A stretch of 64,000 nucleotides of DNA from Antedon mediterranea (Eukaryota > Echinodermata > Crinoidea > Comatulida > Antedonidae): the NCBI RefSeq assembly GCF_964355755.1, contig NC_092671.1, positions 33,809,304 to 33,873,303 of the forward strand. Reading direction: 5' to 3'. This document shows, in pieces, positions 46,901 to 57,633 of this stretch (positions are counted from its first letter, which is position 1; the number at the start of each line of letters is the position of its first letter). Both the position numbers and the translations under genes were made by a program. Below the pieces are notes generated by a model. The model was not told where the DNA came from. It saw only the letters and a list, made by a program, of their open reading frames with translations, and ran no database searches.

Positions 46901-49900
46901 TATAATATATACAATATTTTTTCAGATTACGCCATTATTAGTAGGCCTAGGAGCAGTAATATCGTCCGTTACAAACGGGCCTTAAGAAAATGGTGATACT
47001 TACCGTGTGTTCGAGCCAACGAATTCAGTGGAATGAAGCTTAGTTTGTTTATGAAACAGTATAATTGTTTTTCAGATAGGAAGAGTTTTTTTTTATTATA
47101 CACACCTAATTTCCGAAAACAATTTGCCAAGCCTTTATGTATAGCTGTACTTTTAAAATTTCCATCATAGTTTATGAAATACTGTAATCTTTGTCATCAC
47201 ATTATAGCCTACGTATTATAATTAAATAAAGAAAATGATGAAAACGATGCGAAGCTTGTGATAAATCAAAAATATTCAAATTTCGAACAAAAACGGACAC
47301 TAAATATCATAGGTAGTTTTCGCACGAGCAATTTAACGGATGGCGTCAACATTCTACTCATTTGCATATTAGCGTACTTCAGTCTTTTTTATTTCGCTTA
47401 ATTAAAAACATAAATTCAAATTGAAAATTTGTTTTCTTAATCATATTGCAAGAATTTAATTATTCTTTTTTTGTTTTTCGTAATGCCTGCGCACGCGCAG
47501 ATCGATTTAAAGTGGTGGGAGATTGTACGTTGCATTTTGGAAATAGCGTTAAAGTTAACGTTTACGTGCTAGTAACTCGTAACTCCCTCTTTATTAATCT
47601 TCTAAAGTAAACGGCTTCCATCTGAAATCAATTTCGAATCAATGGGAATTCAAAAAGGATTCTCGAATTTTGGGACCACATGGTAGAAAAGTTATAGACG
47701 GAGGACACTATGATGTATAACTTTATCAGAATCAGAAAACACTGACCGTGCTATAGAATCATTTACTAGAACATTATATAGAACTTGTACCATGTAATAG
47801 CACAATTATTGAACGACACGTGGTACAAACTTAATCCATCACATTATAAGGATACACGTCACTGTCAGGGGTGGATTGCTATAAAACAGTCTTAACTGGT
47901 GGTCTTAACTCCCCGATTAAAGCCGGCTTTATCAGATAGACGGTCTTATTAAAGTCTCTCCTGATAGACCATTGCTATAAAACAGTCTTGGATAAGACCA
48001 CGTAAAGTAACAAATTGAGGGCGTACTTTGCGCGTAGAATACCAAATAAGTTAATGTTCGTCACGCTTGTTCAATTCACAATCATAAACAGTACGTACAT
48101 TTCTACGCGAGAAAATCCATTCTAGGCCTATATAAGAATAAAATCACCGTAATTTTTTGATTTAACACTTAAAACTCGTTCAATTGGTTGTCTTTGACGA
48201 TACATATACGTAAAAGCAACAAAAAGAGAGGTTTAAGACTGTTTTAAGACTCGAGTAGGCTTTAATTTTAAAGACCGTTTACAGGTTAGACCGCGGCATA
48301 GCAATGGTCTATAAATAAAGACTACTTGCTACGTCACGAATTATAGCCGGCTAAGCGCTAAGACCGTTTATAGACCGCTTATAGCAATCCGCCCCAGGTG
48401 TGTTATAACTGGTCATGTAATACATAAGATGATGGTAACTTAATGTACGCTAATAGTCAGCTAAATGTTTACACAAACATGTTTGAACTGTGTTCGCCTA
48501 TCTCATAATTAAACATAATGTGTATGTAGATGATGGCGTATTACGTTGATTGCTATTTGTTATTAGTAATTAGACTGTTCCCTTAAAATTAATGATCCAC
48601 TGTGGTTTGTTGAGCATTTTCTAATGCCAATATTATATCATGTAAGTCATGTATATTTTGCAGAAGTCATTAGAAAAAAAATAAACACACCTAATTTCCG
48701 AATAATATTTATGATGAAGTGCTTAAAATTTTAAATAAGATTTGTAAAAGAGCATAATTATATGTGCCCACAGATGGTTCTCGAATACGCAGTAATTTCA
48801 GCGTAAACAAAAATGTTTTTTTTTAATGTACGTAGGCCTACCGCAGGAGTGTACCGTACTATAATAGTTATTGTCGTTTACAAAAACGAATAAATACACA
48901 CGATGATTTGTGTAGTCAACTAAAATTAGCACCATGGGAATTACTTCCGAAAGTTGTCACAAAATGAGTCAACATTTTTGATTTGGACTCATTTAAACAA
49001 ACCCAATTTGTGTTTTGTGTTTAACATTAGGGTTGAGGGATAGGGAAGAGGATATTGGTACAAAGAAGAACAATTTTTAAATATATTTTTTATCTACTCA
49101 GTAACGAATCTTTTTCATGTTTTATAGGCCTATAATTAATATACCACTTGATACAGTAACACATTTGCGATATAATACTTTGTTAAAACTGTCACTGTCA
49201 TAGTAGATTGAAATAGCATAGCACATGTAACGATACACCACTACAACGTTTATATTTTTGTAATTATTAATTAATACAAACGTTGAGAAGCACCTGTTAG
49301 TAATACATTTTATTTGTATATTGTGCGTTTATATATCTAACAGTAGGGCCTACTCACACTAACACAAATACGTTTATTTATACATGTGTGTTATATCTAA
49401 CAGTAGCCTACCGAAAAATTTCGATTAAAATGGCGACCTAAAATGTTTAATACGTATTTATACAGTAATGTCCAAGTATTGCAATACTATATCTATATAG
49501 ATTTTAGGTTAATTCCCCAATGGCCAATACATTTACCGACAGCTGGTGGTACTTGTGTTAAACGAAATAGTTATATTGGAATGTTCCATTCATCGGAAAT
49601 CAATACATTTGTATAAACGTATATTAAATCTATCAAATTAGTATTTTTTTAAAGAAAATCGGCCAGTCTTCAACATTATGATGCTGTACTCGAGCTGTTT
49701 AACCGGTTTCAGCTATTAAAAACAATTATTGTAGGAGGAGATAGGCAAATTCGAAGCATCCTCGTATTATTGTGTGTGGGTGTGGAACCAAGCAGATTTG
49801 GGTTTCTATATAATTATATAATAAGTTGATAGTGCGTATGATTTATGTAACTTACTTTCAACGTGTATACCCTTCGGAGGTCCTGCAACAAAGATCAGAA

Positions 49901-50839
49901 GGGCATGAACGGTTTATAATTATTTATTCAAATTTAGATTTGCTAGTTCATCATATTATTGACAATTTTTCCATAACAGTGGTTTGGTTAGATTTTCACG
50001 TCGATTAAGTGTCCACTGCTACCCTACTACGTCATATTAATGATATGTGCATGCACTAGGCGACTGGTACGTCGACTGGCAAATTTGAGCGCTTGTTCAG
50101 TGACATTTTGACGTTCTCTCTGGACACGAGTACCAATGGATGTATGACGTCATAACACTGAAAAAGTTTATCCAAAAACCGTGGCCGAGAATCTCACGAT
50201 GGTTTTCTGATTTTCAGCCAAATATATTTGCAAACTGTGAATTATTGATTTGTATTGGTTAATTTAAATAAAGCTTTTAATATACAGGTTATAGCCTTAA
50301 CATCTAAAAGTCCCTATTATTACTGTGGTCCAGAATTGACGGATTTTTTTTTTTTGCAATTGGTTGCAATGCAAAACATAGACGACAGTATTAATTTTTT
50401 TGATATTAGTTATTGATATATTTAAGGTAGACTTTTAGCAATTGTGGCATAAGATACGTCATAAATGCTGATTTAAAAGATGATGCAATTAATTAATGTT
50501 CGGACGTGGACCAAAGGGGCAGTTATTGTATTAATTTAGTATCAAAATTGAGATCTAGGCCTAATGGACATCATTAGGCCTAGAATAGTCGCTCTTCTTG
50601 ATCAATAAGAAGCTCCAACTTTTAGATTAAAAAAAAGTGTAAAGAATGTGAAATATGGATAGTACCGTAATGTCTTAAACTAAAAAATAATAATTTAAAA
50701 TCTTTCTAGATTTGTAAACAAAATGTGTACAATAATGTACTGTAAATGTTTTTCTTGGTGGGATGATGTAATATTCTTTTACCGAATGTGAGATCATAAG
50801 CTTAATGCAGCAATACTTTACTTACAATTTACTTGACAT
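43864..50839 (-). CDS. Gene B: secreted six-cysteine micro-exon peptide precursor
   Basis: Not a recognised family. Coding exons are 50826-50839, 45996-46072, 44416-44442 and 43864-43949, all on the minus strand. The first junction is phase 2 and the next two phase 1, and the frame is open to a TAG at 43864-43866. The product would be about 66 residues: a short MSSKL start, a signal peptide, an acidic 27-nt micro-exon module, and a C-terminal cysteine-rich domain with spacing C-x2-C-x5-C-x4-C-x4-C-C. The layout matches gene A, so the two are probably paralogues. The role is unknown; a secreted defence, venom-like or signalling peptide is possible and none is shown. Translation could also start at the second ATG (46066-46068). 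Confidence 0.65.
44416..44442 (-). CDS. Gene B micro-exon (27 nt)
   Basis: A TTTATATAG acceptor and GTAAGA donor bound 27 nt in phase 1, reading NFEESSGEQ. It is acidic, as expected of a pro-region. Confidence 0.6.
44450..45650. other. Gene B intron; nothing else recognised
   Basis: AT-rich sequence without ORFs or repeats that could be named. Confidence 0.35.
45653..45966. mobile_element. MITE with GCCGTGTTTC termini (314 bp)
   Basis: The left end GCCGTGTTTCCTCAGCCA is inverted at the right as TGGCTGGGGAGAAACACGGC. Inside are repeated TTAACCGAT words. It sits in gene B's intron, 30 bp from the signal-peptide exon. No clear target duplication. Confidence 0.6.
45996..46072 (-). CDS. Gene B exon 2 (signal peptide)
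   Basis: The TTTATTTTAG acceptor precedes AAACATG, and the exon ends GACAAAA before GTAGGT. It reads [20 protein letters not shown] followed by NTDK, a typical signal peptide likely cut after the DA or nearby. Confidence 0.7.
46174..46390. mobile_element. Hairpin MITE, copy 2
   Basis: Same inverted pair as 42471-42690 with a nearly perfect stem (AGGTTATATATCAAC and GTTGATATATAACCT). The same GATTCCTGTCATTT flank follows. Confidence 0.75.
46440..46820 (+). pseudogene. LINE reverse transcriptase fragment
   Basis: [14 protein letters not shown] (46470 on) and, in another frame, [20 protein letters not shown] and [18 protein letters not shown] are RT palm motifs of CR1/L2-like LINEs. After a large deletion [16 protein letters not shown] follows near 46770. 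Frameshifts and the loss of the catalytic YADD region mark it as dead. It lies upstream of gene B exon 2 in intron 1. Confidence 0.7.
46830..47864. other. Gene B intron; no recognised feature
   Basis: No ORF or repeat family was identified. Part of the right side has slightly higher CpG. Confidence 0.35.
47868..48400. mobile_element. MITE with GGATTGCTATAA termini (~530 bp)
   Basis: CAGGGGTGGATTGCTATAA at the left is inverted as TTATAGCAATCCGCCCCAG at the right. AGACCGTTTATAGACCG and GTCTTAACTGGTGGTCTTAA subterminal repeats lie inside. The CAGGGG start is hAT-like, but no 8-bp target duplication could be confirmed. There is no ORF. Confidence 0.6.
48763..49765 (-). repeat. Inverted partner of 16270-17120
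   Basis: Reverse-complement homology to the 16.3-17.1 kb block with indels, see that entry. It lies in gene B intron 1. Confidence 0.65.
49856..49882 (-). CDS. Lone micro-exon, GPPKGIHVE (27 nt)
   Basis: A TGTTGCAG acceptor and GTAAGT donor bound 27 nt in phase 1. It resembles the PPxGLN micro-exons of gene C, and flanking intron sequence (ACAAAGATCAGA) matches that beside 63254. It lies between gene B exons 1 and 2, where its phase does not fit (a stop would result). It could serve a transcript that starts upstream or be a relic. Confidence 0.5.
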
Positions 50840-52200
50840 GGTAATATAATACCGCCAATAGCCAATACTACAGTTGAAGAGAACGATTGATTTATATCAA
50901 ATAAACTAAAGCATCAACTCGTGTAATACTAACTGTGAATGGTCAATTACTCTATACTAGATTGAAAGTACCTAGAGAAAATTGGGATTGTTCACTGTAG
51001 GGATTCAGAATTTGAAAATTATGATAATATAATGATGTTGATAATAGTTTTAGAGTAATGGCTGAGTAATGAGTAATTTAACAATAATAGTAATAATAAA
51101 TAATCTTTAATCGAAAATCAACTTAGTTTTTTAATCAGCGATCATATTATTTTTCCTTTTAAATATGGGCCTATTATTAATAAACAATACAAAACAAATT
51201 ATTTTTCGGCTGCAGCTGAGGCTCTGTTTGGTACAAAGCTTCAATCAAAATTGTTGACACACATGATTTAGCTCAACTAACGCTTTTTTTACCCGAATCC
51301 ATAAAATGTCTATATCGTTTTCTAGTTCATATAACGCTATTACTCTTGTTAACCAAACCATTACCATAAATCATTATCAGGCATTTGTGTTCTCCATTGT
51401 AGACAATTCTACCAAAGTTGTTATATTAACAGTAACAAGACCATACCAAATAAAGGTTAAACATCTGGAGATGTTCACTTCATTTATTTATTAATTTATT
51501 TTTAACAACAAGATAGAAAGGATAACATTTAAATTAACTGCTATCAATAATAATTAATCAGTAGTATTATTGGTTTTTATTTATACGATATAACAATATT
51601 AAAAATATCACAAAAACAACGCCGTAAACTTATTGTTTCCTTTTAAAATCATTAACAGATAATTCTGCCAAAGACAATACCATTTTAAAAATCTTAAACA
51701 TGTGGATATATTCACTTCATTAATTCATATATATTTAATAACACACAGAAAGGATAACATTTGCATTAATATTAATATTCATACTAATCTAATGTGTAAA
51801 CAATTAAATATGTAGTTGTATTTGTTTTTTTATAGTAGGCATAACAAGATTAATTTATAACGTATTTTAGTATTTTTTTAAATAGCTGTTATTGAGATGC
51901 TGTGAAAGTTTCAATCTATATATAAATTATGGTTAACATTAGTTTTCACGTCGACGCTATTGTTCCATATTTCTATCTTAGGAAGATATTATAAAGGGTT
52001 TTATAAGAAATTTTCTGATTTCAATCGGCAAATTTTAACTCTACGCGCGGTAGAAGTAATTTCCGGGTTCACGGCAATGTGTTGGTTTCAACCAGGGAGT
52101 TGTAAAACAACTACCTGTTTCAACTAAGTTGGCCGTTGGTGCTTTGGTGGCGATAGCCATTTTGTTTTTTTGTTTATTTTCGGACCGCGCGTGTGAAGGT
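50010..52200. other. Mostly unannotated, contains gene B exon 1
   Basis: Apart from 50826-50839 no coding or repeat feature was recognised. Confidence 0.35.
50826..50839 (-). CDS. Gene B exon 1 (start codon, 14 nt)
   Basis: ACCATGTCAAGTAAATT is followed by a GTAAGT donor. It encodes MSSK plus two bases. Length, phase and the AAAxT/GTAAGT junction equal those of gene A exon 1. Confidence 0.55.
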
Positions 52201-52207
52201 ATATAAT

Positions 52208-52755
52208 ACCCCTTTCACACCAAAACTCCGGAGTGTCTCTGGAGACACCCCGGGGTTTATGACCATTCAAAACGTCGAGAAACTCGGGAGATACCCCTTT
52301 CACACCAACCTAGCAACACCGGGGTTTATAAAATAAAATTGTAAATGTCGCCCTGTATGATCATTAGAATAATTTTAATTAATAATATTTTAAATTTAAT
52401 AATTTCTTTCAAAAGTCTCAGAAGTAATATAATGTTATATTTATACTACTTATTATTTTCTAGACCCGCTATATATTTTTTACAAATATTATAGTGTTTT
52501 AAAATAAAACTAAAATAATTGATTGCGAGGATAACCTTTTGACCCGAAACACTCCGGAGTTTGATGTTGGTACATTTCACACCAAAACACCGGGGTGTCC
52601 CCGCAGTTCGCTCTCCGGAGAATGTTCAGCTGTTCAACCTCGCAGTTTTAAACTCCGGAGTTGCTTGATTTTACCTTTCACACCAAACAGCGGGTCGTCA
52701 ACTCCGGGGTGTCTCCGGAGTGTCTCCGGAGTTTTGCTTTTGGTGTGAAAGGGGT
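52208..52755. mobile_element. MITE with ACCCCTTTCACACC termini (548 bp)
   Basis: ACCCCTTTCACACCAAAA at the left is inverted as TTTTGGTGTGAAAGGGGT at the right. ATAAT at 52203-52207 and 52756-52760 is a direct repeat and likely target duplication. CTCCGGAG palindromes and CACACCAAAACACCGGGGTG blocks recur inside. The ORF at 52539-52748 reads these repeats and is not a gene. Confidence 0.75.
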
Positions 52756-53957
52756 ATAATAGTAGTACATAAACCCCGATAGCCGAGTTGTTGAGTAAGC
52801 TGCCAAGACTTTATGTATACTGTGCGCTATCTGTGTCCCGCCAGGACCCTGGGATACTTCTGCCCATGTTGCAAGCCGTCTAAAACGTCTTTCTTCTTAG
52901 GCCACTGTGTCGCGGAATAATGTATTAATTATACCAATTAGGATGGTATTTATTTGAATAAACGCCCGGAACACCTCCCCAATAAAACATCAATTAAAAT
53001 AATTATCTCGCTACTCAACCCCACCCCAAATACATCTAATAAACGCCCATCCACAATATTATATTTATAACACAATTATACTATTTTTAGTAGATTTCTT
53101 CGGACGGTTATCTACAATTTACCAAGCATTTGTTATTCTTTTTTACCACTGTTCATATCTACAATAAACACTTATACGCCTAAAACGCTATTAATCATCT
53201 AAGACACTTAGGTTAGTGAGTACGTTTAGTTTTACGAATATCAAAAGCATTTAAATAATGGTAACCGACCGAAATTGTCCAGGCCAGAATGTCCTTCTAA
53301 AACTGTTTACGTCCCGAGTCATTATCATTCCGAGAACCATCGTCTACACTTCCTAGAGGGGAAGCGAGCGAAGCGAGCTCACACCCTCTAGTACACTATA
53401 ATTACTCTATTAACAAATATTGTGTATACAATTAACACAATCAAATATTATTATTGTCAGTTCTTTTTGTGTGAAAATCAAATTACCAGTTTCATACAAC
53501 GTGTGGTACCAGAAAAAAAATTATTATAAATATATATAATTATATATCTATAATAATAAGAAAACTATCACAACACATCAATATTGGTTATTGAATTGAA
53601 TTTATCACTGATATGTCTGTTCGGGTCAAATTCAGAGTACCATTAATTATTAACTGCCATTGTCTTGTCAAATTGCTCTGGTATTGTAAAAGACAACGAA
53701 ATAATCTGTCCAGCTTTATTTATGTTTATCTATTTTGTAATTTGAATCAATAATAATTGTTTTGCGTGTTAATTTACAGGCATAGAAAAAAACTCTACAG
53801 AGATTTAAATTAAAATTCTTTATTACAAGGTAAGCATTGTTGAATTGACATAAGTGATATGTACTAGATATTATTAATTAACTGTTATACATTCAAATTA
53901 ATAAAATAATAACAGGCTATATGTTATGTTAACAACAGTCTGTAATGAACTGCTTGT

Positions 53958-54402
53958 TGTAATAAATTACCATTCCCTAACATATAGAGTAACATAGTAT
54001 TTACATGAACATTCTAGAATTAGATGTTTTGATTTAAGAAACCATGTATAATTAATAAGAACAATCAAGAACATTCCAGAAGTGCTATTAATAGAAACTG
54101 TAATCATGTAATAATGAGAAGTATAAAGAATGATCTAGAAGGATAGGAGCATCTTGTATATAAGGGATGTAAACTATTGTAAGGTTGATGGATTAGAGGT
54201 TGGATATCATATTGTAAAGTCATTGTGAAGCTGTTGTTTAAAGTGCTTACTGGATTGTTAAAAGTTGAAGTTGATTGAAATTAAAGCTTTGTTTTTGAGT
54301 TATTTTACAACTTTGTGGATTGTGTGTATACTTTTATGTCACAAGGAAGTTCCTAAAGTATTTTCAACCGCTCGGAAACATACGTGAGAGGAGTTCGTGA
54401 CA
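53958..54402 (+). repeat. 5' LTR (445 bp)
   Basis: TG...CA termini. TATATAAG at 54157-54164 is a likely TATA box and ATTAAA near 54280 a likely poly(A) signal. Confidence 0.85.
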
Positions 54403-54407
54403 TAATT

Positions 54408-54420
54408 TGGTGGCAGCGGT
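54408..54420 (+). promoter_or_regulatory. Primer-binding site
   Basis: TGGTGGCAGCGGT begins five bases after the LTR. From general knowledge it would pair with a tRNA ending ACCGCTGCCACCA, as some tRNA-Leu species do. The tRNA identity needs checking. Confidence 0.6.
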
Positions 54421-54734
54421 TATTTCGATCTACTGTTCGACTTAACTGTGTATTTATCTACGGTTGTGATATTTTGTGGTAGCAGTTTGATCTACTGTAT
54501 TTTGCCATAGATTGGTGGCTGTTTTAGCATCAACTGTACTTTATTGATATTTTGTGAAAGCGGTACTTACGATACTGTGATATTTTACGGAAGCCGCGGT
54601 GCTACGTTTTGTTTAATCGTAAGTACACAAACATTGTTTTAAGAACACTACATTATTTATTTGGAACAGTAGACTTGTGAACGTCTCGGTAACTACGATT
54701 AACTAGTAACAAGACCCTCATCCAGATTTAAAAT

Positions 54735-55823
54735 ATGGCTGATAAACAATCAACAACAAGATCCGGTAGAGAATACAGCGGCGGCGATGAATCTGATTCT
54801 GAGGTAGAATCGGTTCAGTCATTACAACCTGAACAACAGGCAGAAGAGTCTGGACCAACCAGTGGACATAACCCTACAGGGGCTTACTCATCTTCAAAAA
54901 ATGTTTGGTTGTTGATGCAGCAGAACCTTATGATGCAGCAGCAAATGCAGCAAAAACTGCAACAGCAGAATCTTATGATGCGGCAGATGATAGAACATTT
55001 TTTTGAGAAACAGTTTCAAAATAGAAAACACGAAAATCGAAACAACCAGGAGAAAACAGTGAAAGGCACTCCTGAAGTTGACACTAGAGAGGAAAACGAA
55101 TTAAATTCGGAAAAAGGTTCTGTGGTTATTTCACGTCAGTTAGATGATGTGGTTAATTTTCAAGAAGAATTTGGACATTTAGATGGCCAACTACTCAGTG
55201 ACAACCCTCCCAAGGAAAAAGTTCATAAAACCAGAACTGAAAAACAAAAAGTTAGGAAAGAGTTTGCAAAAACAAAGGAAGCTCAATCTAGCCAATATAG
55301 TGAATTAGACATTTTAGATATTGGCAGAGATAAAATTAAGGATTATCAGGTTAAGGATAGAACTTTAATTTCACTTCGAGAACAGATGTTAGTACAGAAA
55401 GATGATGACACTATAAAGATAGTCTGTAAGGATGGAATCTTATTTAGGCAGGTTTTCACTAAACACCAGACAGAACCAATAGAGCAATTAGTAGTTCCAT
55501 ATCCTTGCCGTAATAGTGTATTGAAAGTCTCACATGATATTCCTTTGGCAGGTCATTTAGGTAGGGAAAAGACATTAGATAGGATAAAGCAAAAATTCTT
55601 TTGGCCTGGTATTAGAAAGGATGTGACTGAATATTGCAACACTTGTGAGATTTGTCAGAAAACTTCAAAGTATAAAACTAAATTGAAGGCCCAGTTGCCA
55701 ATAATTAGTGAACCATTCCGACAAATTGACATGAATATTGTTGGTTCATTATTAGTTTTCATTAATAATTATGTTGTATGTTATTATGGCGTATTTAAGT
55801 TTTATAGACTAGGAGTGGGTTAA
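54735..55823 (+). CDS. Fused gag-like/integrase-fragment protein, 362 aa
   Basis: Residues 1-110 are charged, with a Gln/Met-rich segment (about 58-95) that could form a coiled coil, as in a gag N-terminus. Residues 160-245 look like the linker before integrase. The HHCC zinc-binding domain is intact: H267, H274, C304, C307, with GHLGREKTLDRIKQKFFWPG between. D332 in RQIDMNIVG is the first catalytic aspartate of the integrase core, and homology ends directly after it. The usual pol (over 1000 residues) is absent, so an in-frame internal deletion joined the two halves. No catalytic function is expected. Confidence 0.75.
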   Translation: MADKQSTTRSGREYSGGDESDSEVESVQSLQPEQQAEESGPTSGHNPTGAYSSSKNVWLLMQQNLMMQQQMQQKLQQQNLMMRQMIEHFFEKQFQNRKHENRNNQEKTVKGTPEVDTREENELNSEKGSVVISRQLDDVVNFQEEFGHLDGQLLSDNPPKEKVHKTRTEKQKVRKEFAKTKEAQSSQYSELDILDIGRDKIKDYQVKDRTLISLREQMLVQKDDDTIKIVCKDGILFRQVFTKHQTEPIEQLVVPYPCRNSVLKVSHDIPLAGHLGREKTLDRIKQKFFWPGIRKDVTEYCNTCEICQKTSKYKTKLKAQLPIISEPFRQIDMNIVGSLLVFINNYVVCYYGVFKFYRLGVG

Positions 55824-55896
55824 ATTTTGCCACGTCCATGTATACTTGCCCCTCAAAACTCCAAGAAAGAGTTTTGAGCTCAGAAATAAGGGGGAG

Positions 55897-56341
55897 TGTA
55901 ATAAATTACCATTCCCTAACATATAGAGTAACATAGTATTTACATGAACATTCTAGAATTAGATGTTTTGATTTAAGAAACCATGTATAATTAATAAGAA
56001 CAATCAAGAACATTCCAGAAGTGCTATTAATAGAAACTGTAATCATGTAATAATGAGAAGTATAAAGAATGATCTAGAAGGATAGGAGCATCTTGTATAT
56101 AAGGGATGTAAACTATTGTAAGGTTGTTGGATTAGAGGTTGGATATCATATTGTAAAGTCATTGTGAAGCTGTTGTTTAAAGTGCTTACTGGATTGTTAA
56201 AAGTTGAAGTTGATTGAAATTAAAGCTTTGTTTTTGAGTTATTTTACAACTTTGTGGTTTGTGTGTATACTTTTATGTCACAAGGGAGTTCCTAAAGTAT
56301 TTTCAACCGCTCGGAAACATACGTGAGAGGAGTTCGTGACA
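55897..56341 (+). repeat. 3' LTR (445 bp)
   Basis: Matches the 5' LTR except for three substitutions noticed (in GGTTGTTGG, GTGGTTTGTG and CAAGGGAG). It is preceded directly by the purine tract. Confidence 0.85.
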
Positions 56342-56457
56342 CTTGTATACATTATGTATTAAATTGATATGCTATTATTAACTTTCTGTAGCTGCGATAT
56401 TATATTTTTTACTTCTCTTAATTACTAAGCTAATTGGTTGATGGAAATGTAGTTATT

Positions 56458-57630
56458 TAACTATTTTTATTTGTAAATATACAGTAAAATAATTATTCTC
56501 TGTGAAAATTAATAATACTGTATAACAGAACAGTTTCTATTTTCAATTAACATTTAGCCTACTGTAAAAACACAATCAATTTCTCTTTAATTCTACACAT
56601 ATCCACTATTAATTTTAATTATTAAAATTAATTCCCTAACTGTTTGGAATTTACATTTTCGCTGTTTTCTACGGACAATGGAGATCTATCTAATTGTTTT
56701 CTGTTAGTTTACAGAGAATGTTTTACAGATTAGTTACGGCAATTAATTAATGTTTTGCTGTAAACCAGAACTTTCTGTTTTTTTTTACAGAATACCGTAA
56801 ATTAAATATATTTATAAATTTACAGTAGGCCTAAATCATTCTTTGTGAAACAAAAAATCTCTATTTTTAATTAACTATTTAAATTCATTTTTATTGAAAT
56901 AAATAATATTTTCTTGAAAAAAAAAAATTAAACTAACCATCATTTTTTTTTGACACATTGTTTCAATTAATTCATGGGAACATCGGGAAGAATATGTTTT
57001 CCCTCTTCATGATCATTCAAACGAAAATCTTCTAGAATCTTCTTCTATTGATTCGCGCGCGAATTGGAGGAAAGAGTCAAAGACAGGAAAGAGGAATCAC
57101 ATGGCTGGCTGATGCTGGAGATCTGAGTGATCATCTGACCCAGAAGGAGCTACTGTAATATAAGGTCGAACTAACAAGCTTTTTCATTTGAACTTTTGAA
57201 GGTTGATGAATGTGTAGGCCTACTTATTTGCATCTATATTCACTGCGTTGAGATTAGGTAGCCTAAAAACGGAAGGTCTAGGCCAATATAGGCCTGGCCC
57301 TAGGCTAGTGTAATTAGTATTAGGCATTTATGTAGGCCCTCTATAGCTAGACTTGATAACATATTAGTACTAACTATATTGCCTAGCTAATTGTTTGTCT
57401 AACCTAAGCTGAAATAAAAATACATAGGCCTAAACAAAATTGTAAAATAATGAAACATTATTCTTATTAAATAGCAATAATATAATAAGAAGTAAACAGT
57501 AAATAATCATATTACAGTATTGCAAATTGTATATAGAAAGTTGTATTACATTGTCGCCAAACCAATGCATTTATTTATTATACTAAACATTAAACAGGTA
57601 ATATTGCATATTGGATTTTTATTCTTCATT
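56458..57630. other. No recognised gene; possible 5' region of the zinc-finger gene
   Basis: A self-complementary TTCGCGCGCGAA at about 57050 lies in a less AT-rich block of about 130 bp (57040-57170). This could be a 5' exon or promoter for the downstream gene. The remainder is AT-rich, with TAGGCC words at 57200-57330. Confidence 0.3.
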
Positions 57631-57633
57631 GCA

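Larger units (their letters stand above)
53958..56341 (+). mobile_element. Nonautonomous Ty3/gypsy-type LTR retrotransposon (2.38 kb)
   Basis: Two 445-bp LTRs (53958-54402 and 55897-56341) begin TGTAATAAATTACC and end GTTCGTGACA. They are flanked by CTTGT at 53953-53957 and 56342-56346. I saw three differences between the LTRs. A primer-binding site and a purine tract (AAGGGGGAG, ending at 55896) are present. The single ORF joins a gag-like start to the integrase zinc-binding domain, so protease, RT, RNase H and the integrase core are deleted. The copy must have moved with proteins supplied by another element. Confidence 0.85.
53036..56457. repeat. Duplicated ~1.04-kb segment, copy with LTR insertion
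   Basis: 53036-53957 plus 56342-56457 match 58171-59195 with few differences, including the GAAGCGAGCGAAGCGAGCTC palindrome. The LTR element at 53958-56341 is present only here. Confidence 0.85.

Noticed and set aside
52539-52748. 69-residue ORF with CPRSSLSG-like repeats
   Set aside because: It lies wholly inside a MITE and reads its CTCCGGAG repeats.
52775-52870. tRNA-like SINE start (TAGCCGAGTTGTTGAG)
   Set aside because: The A box is suggestive but no acceptable B box follows, so it was not annotated.
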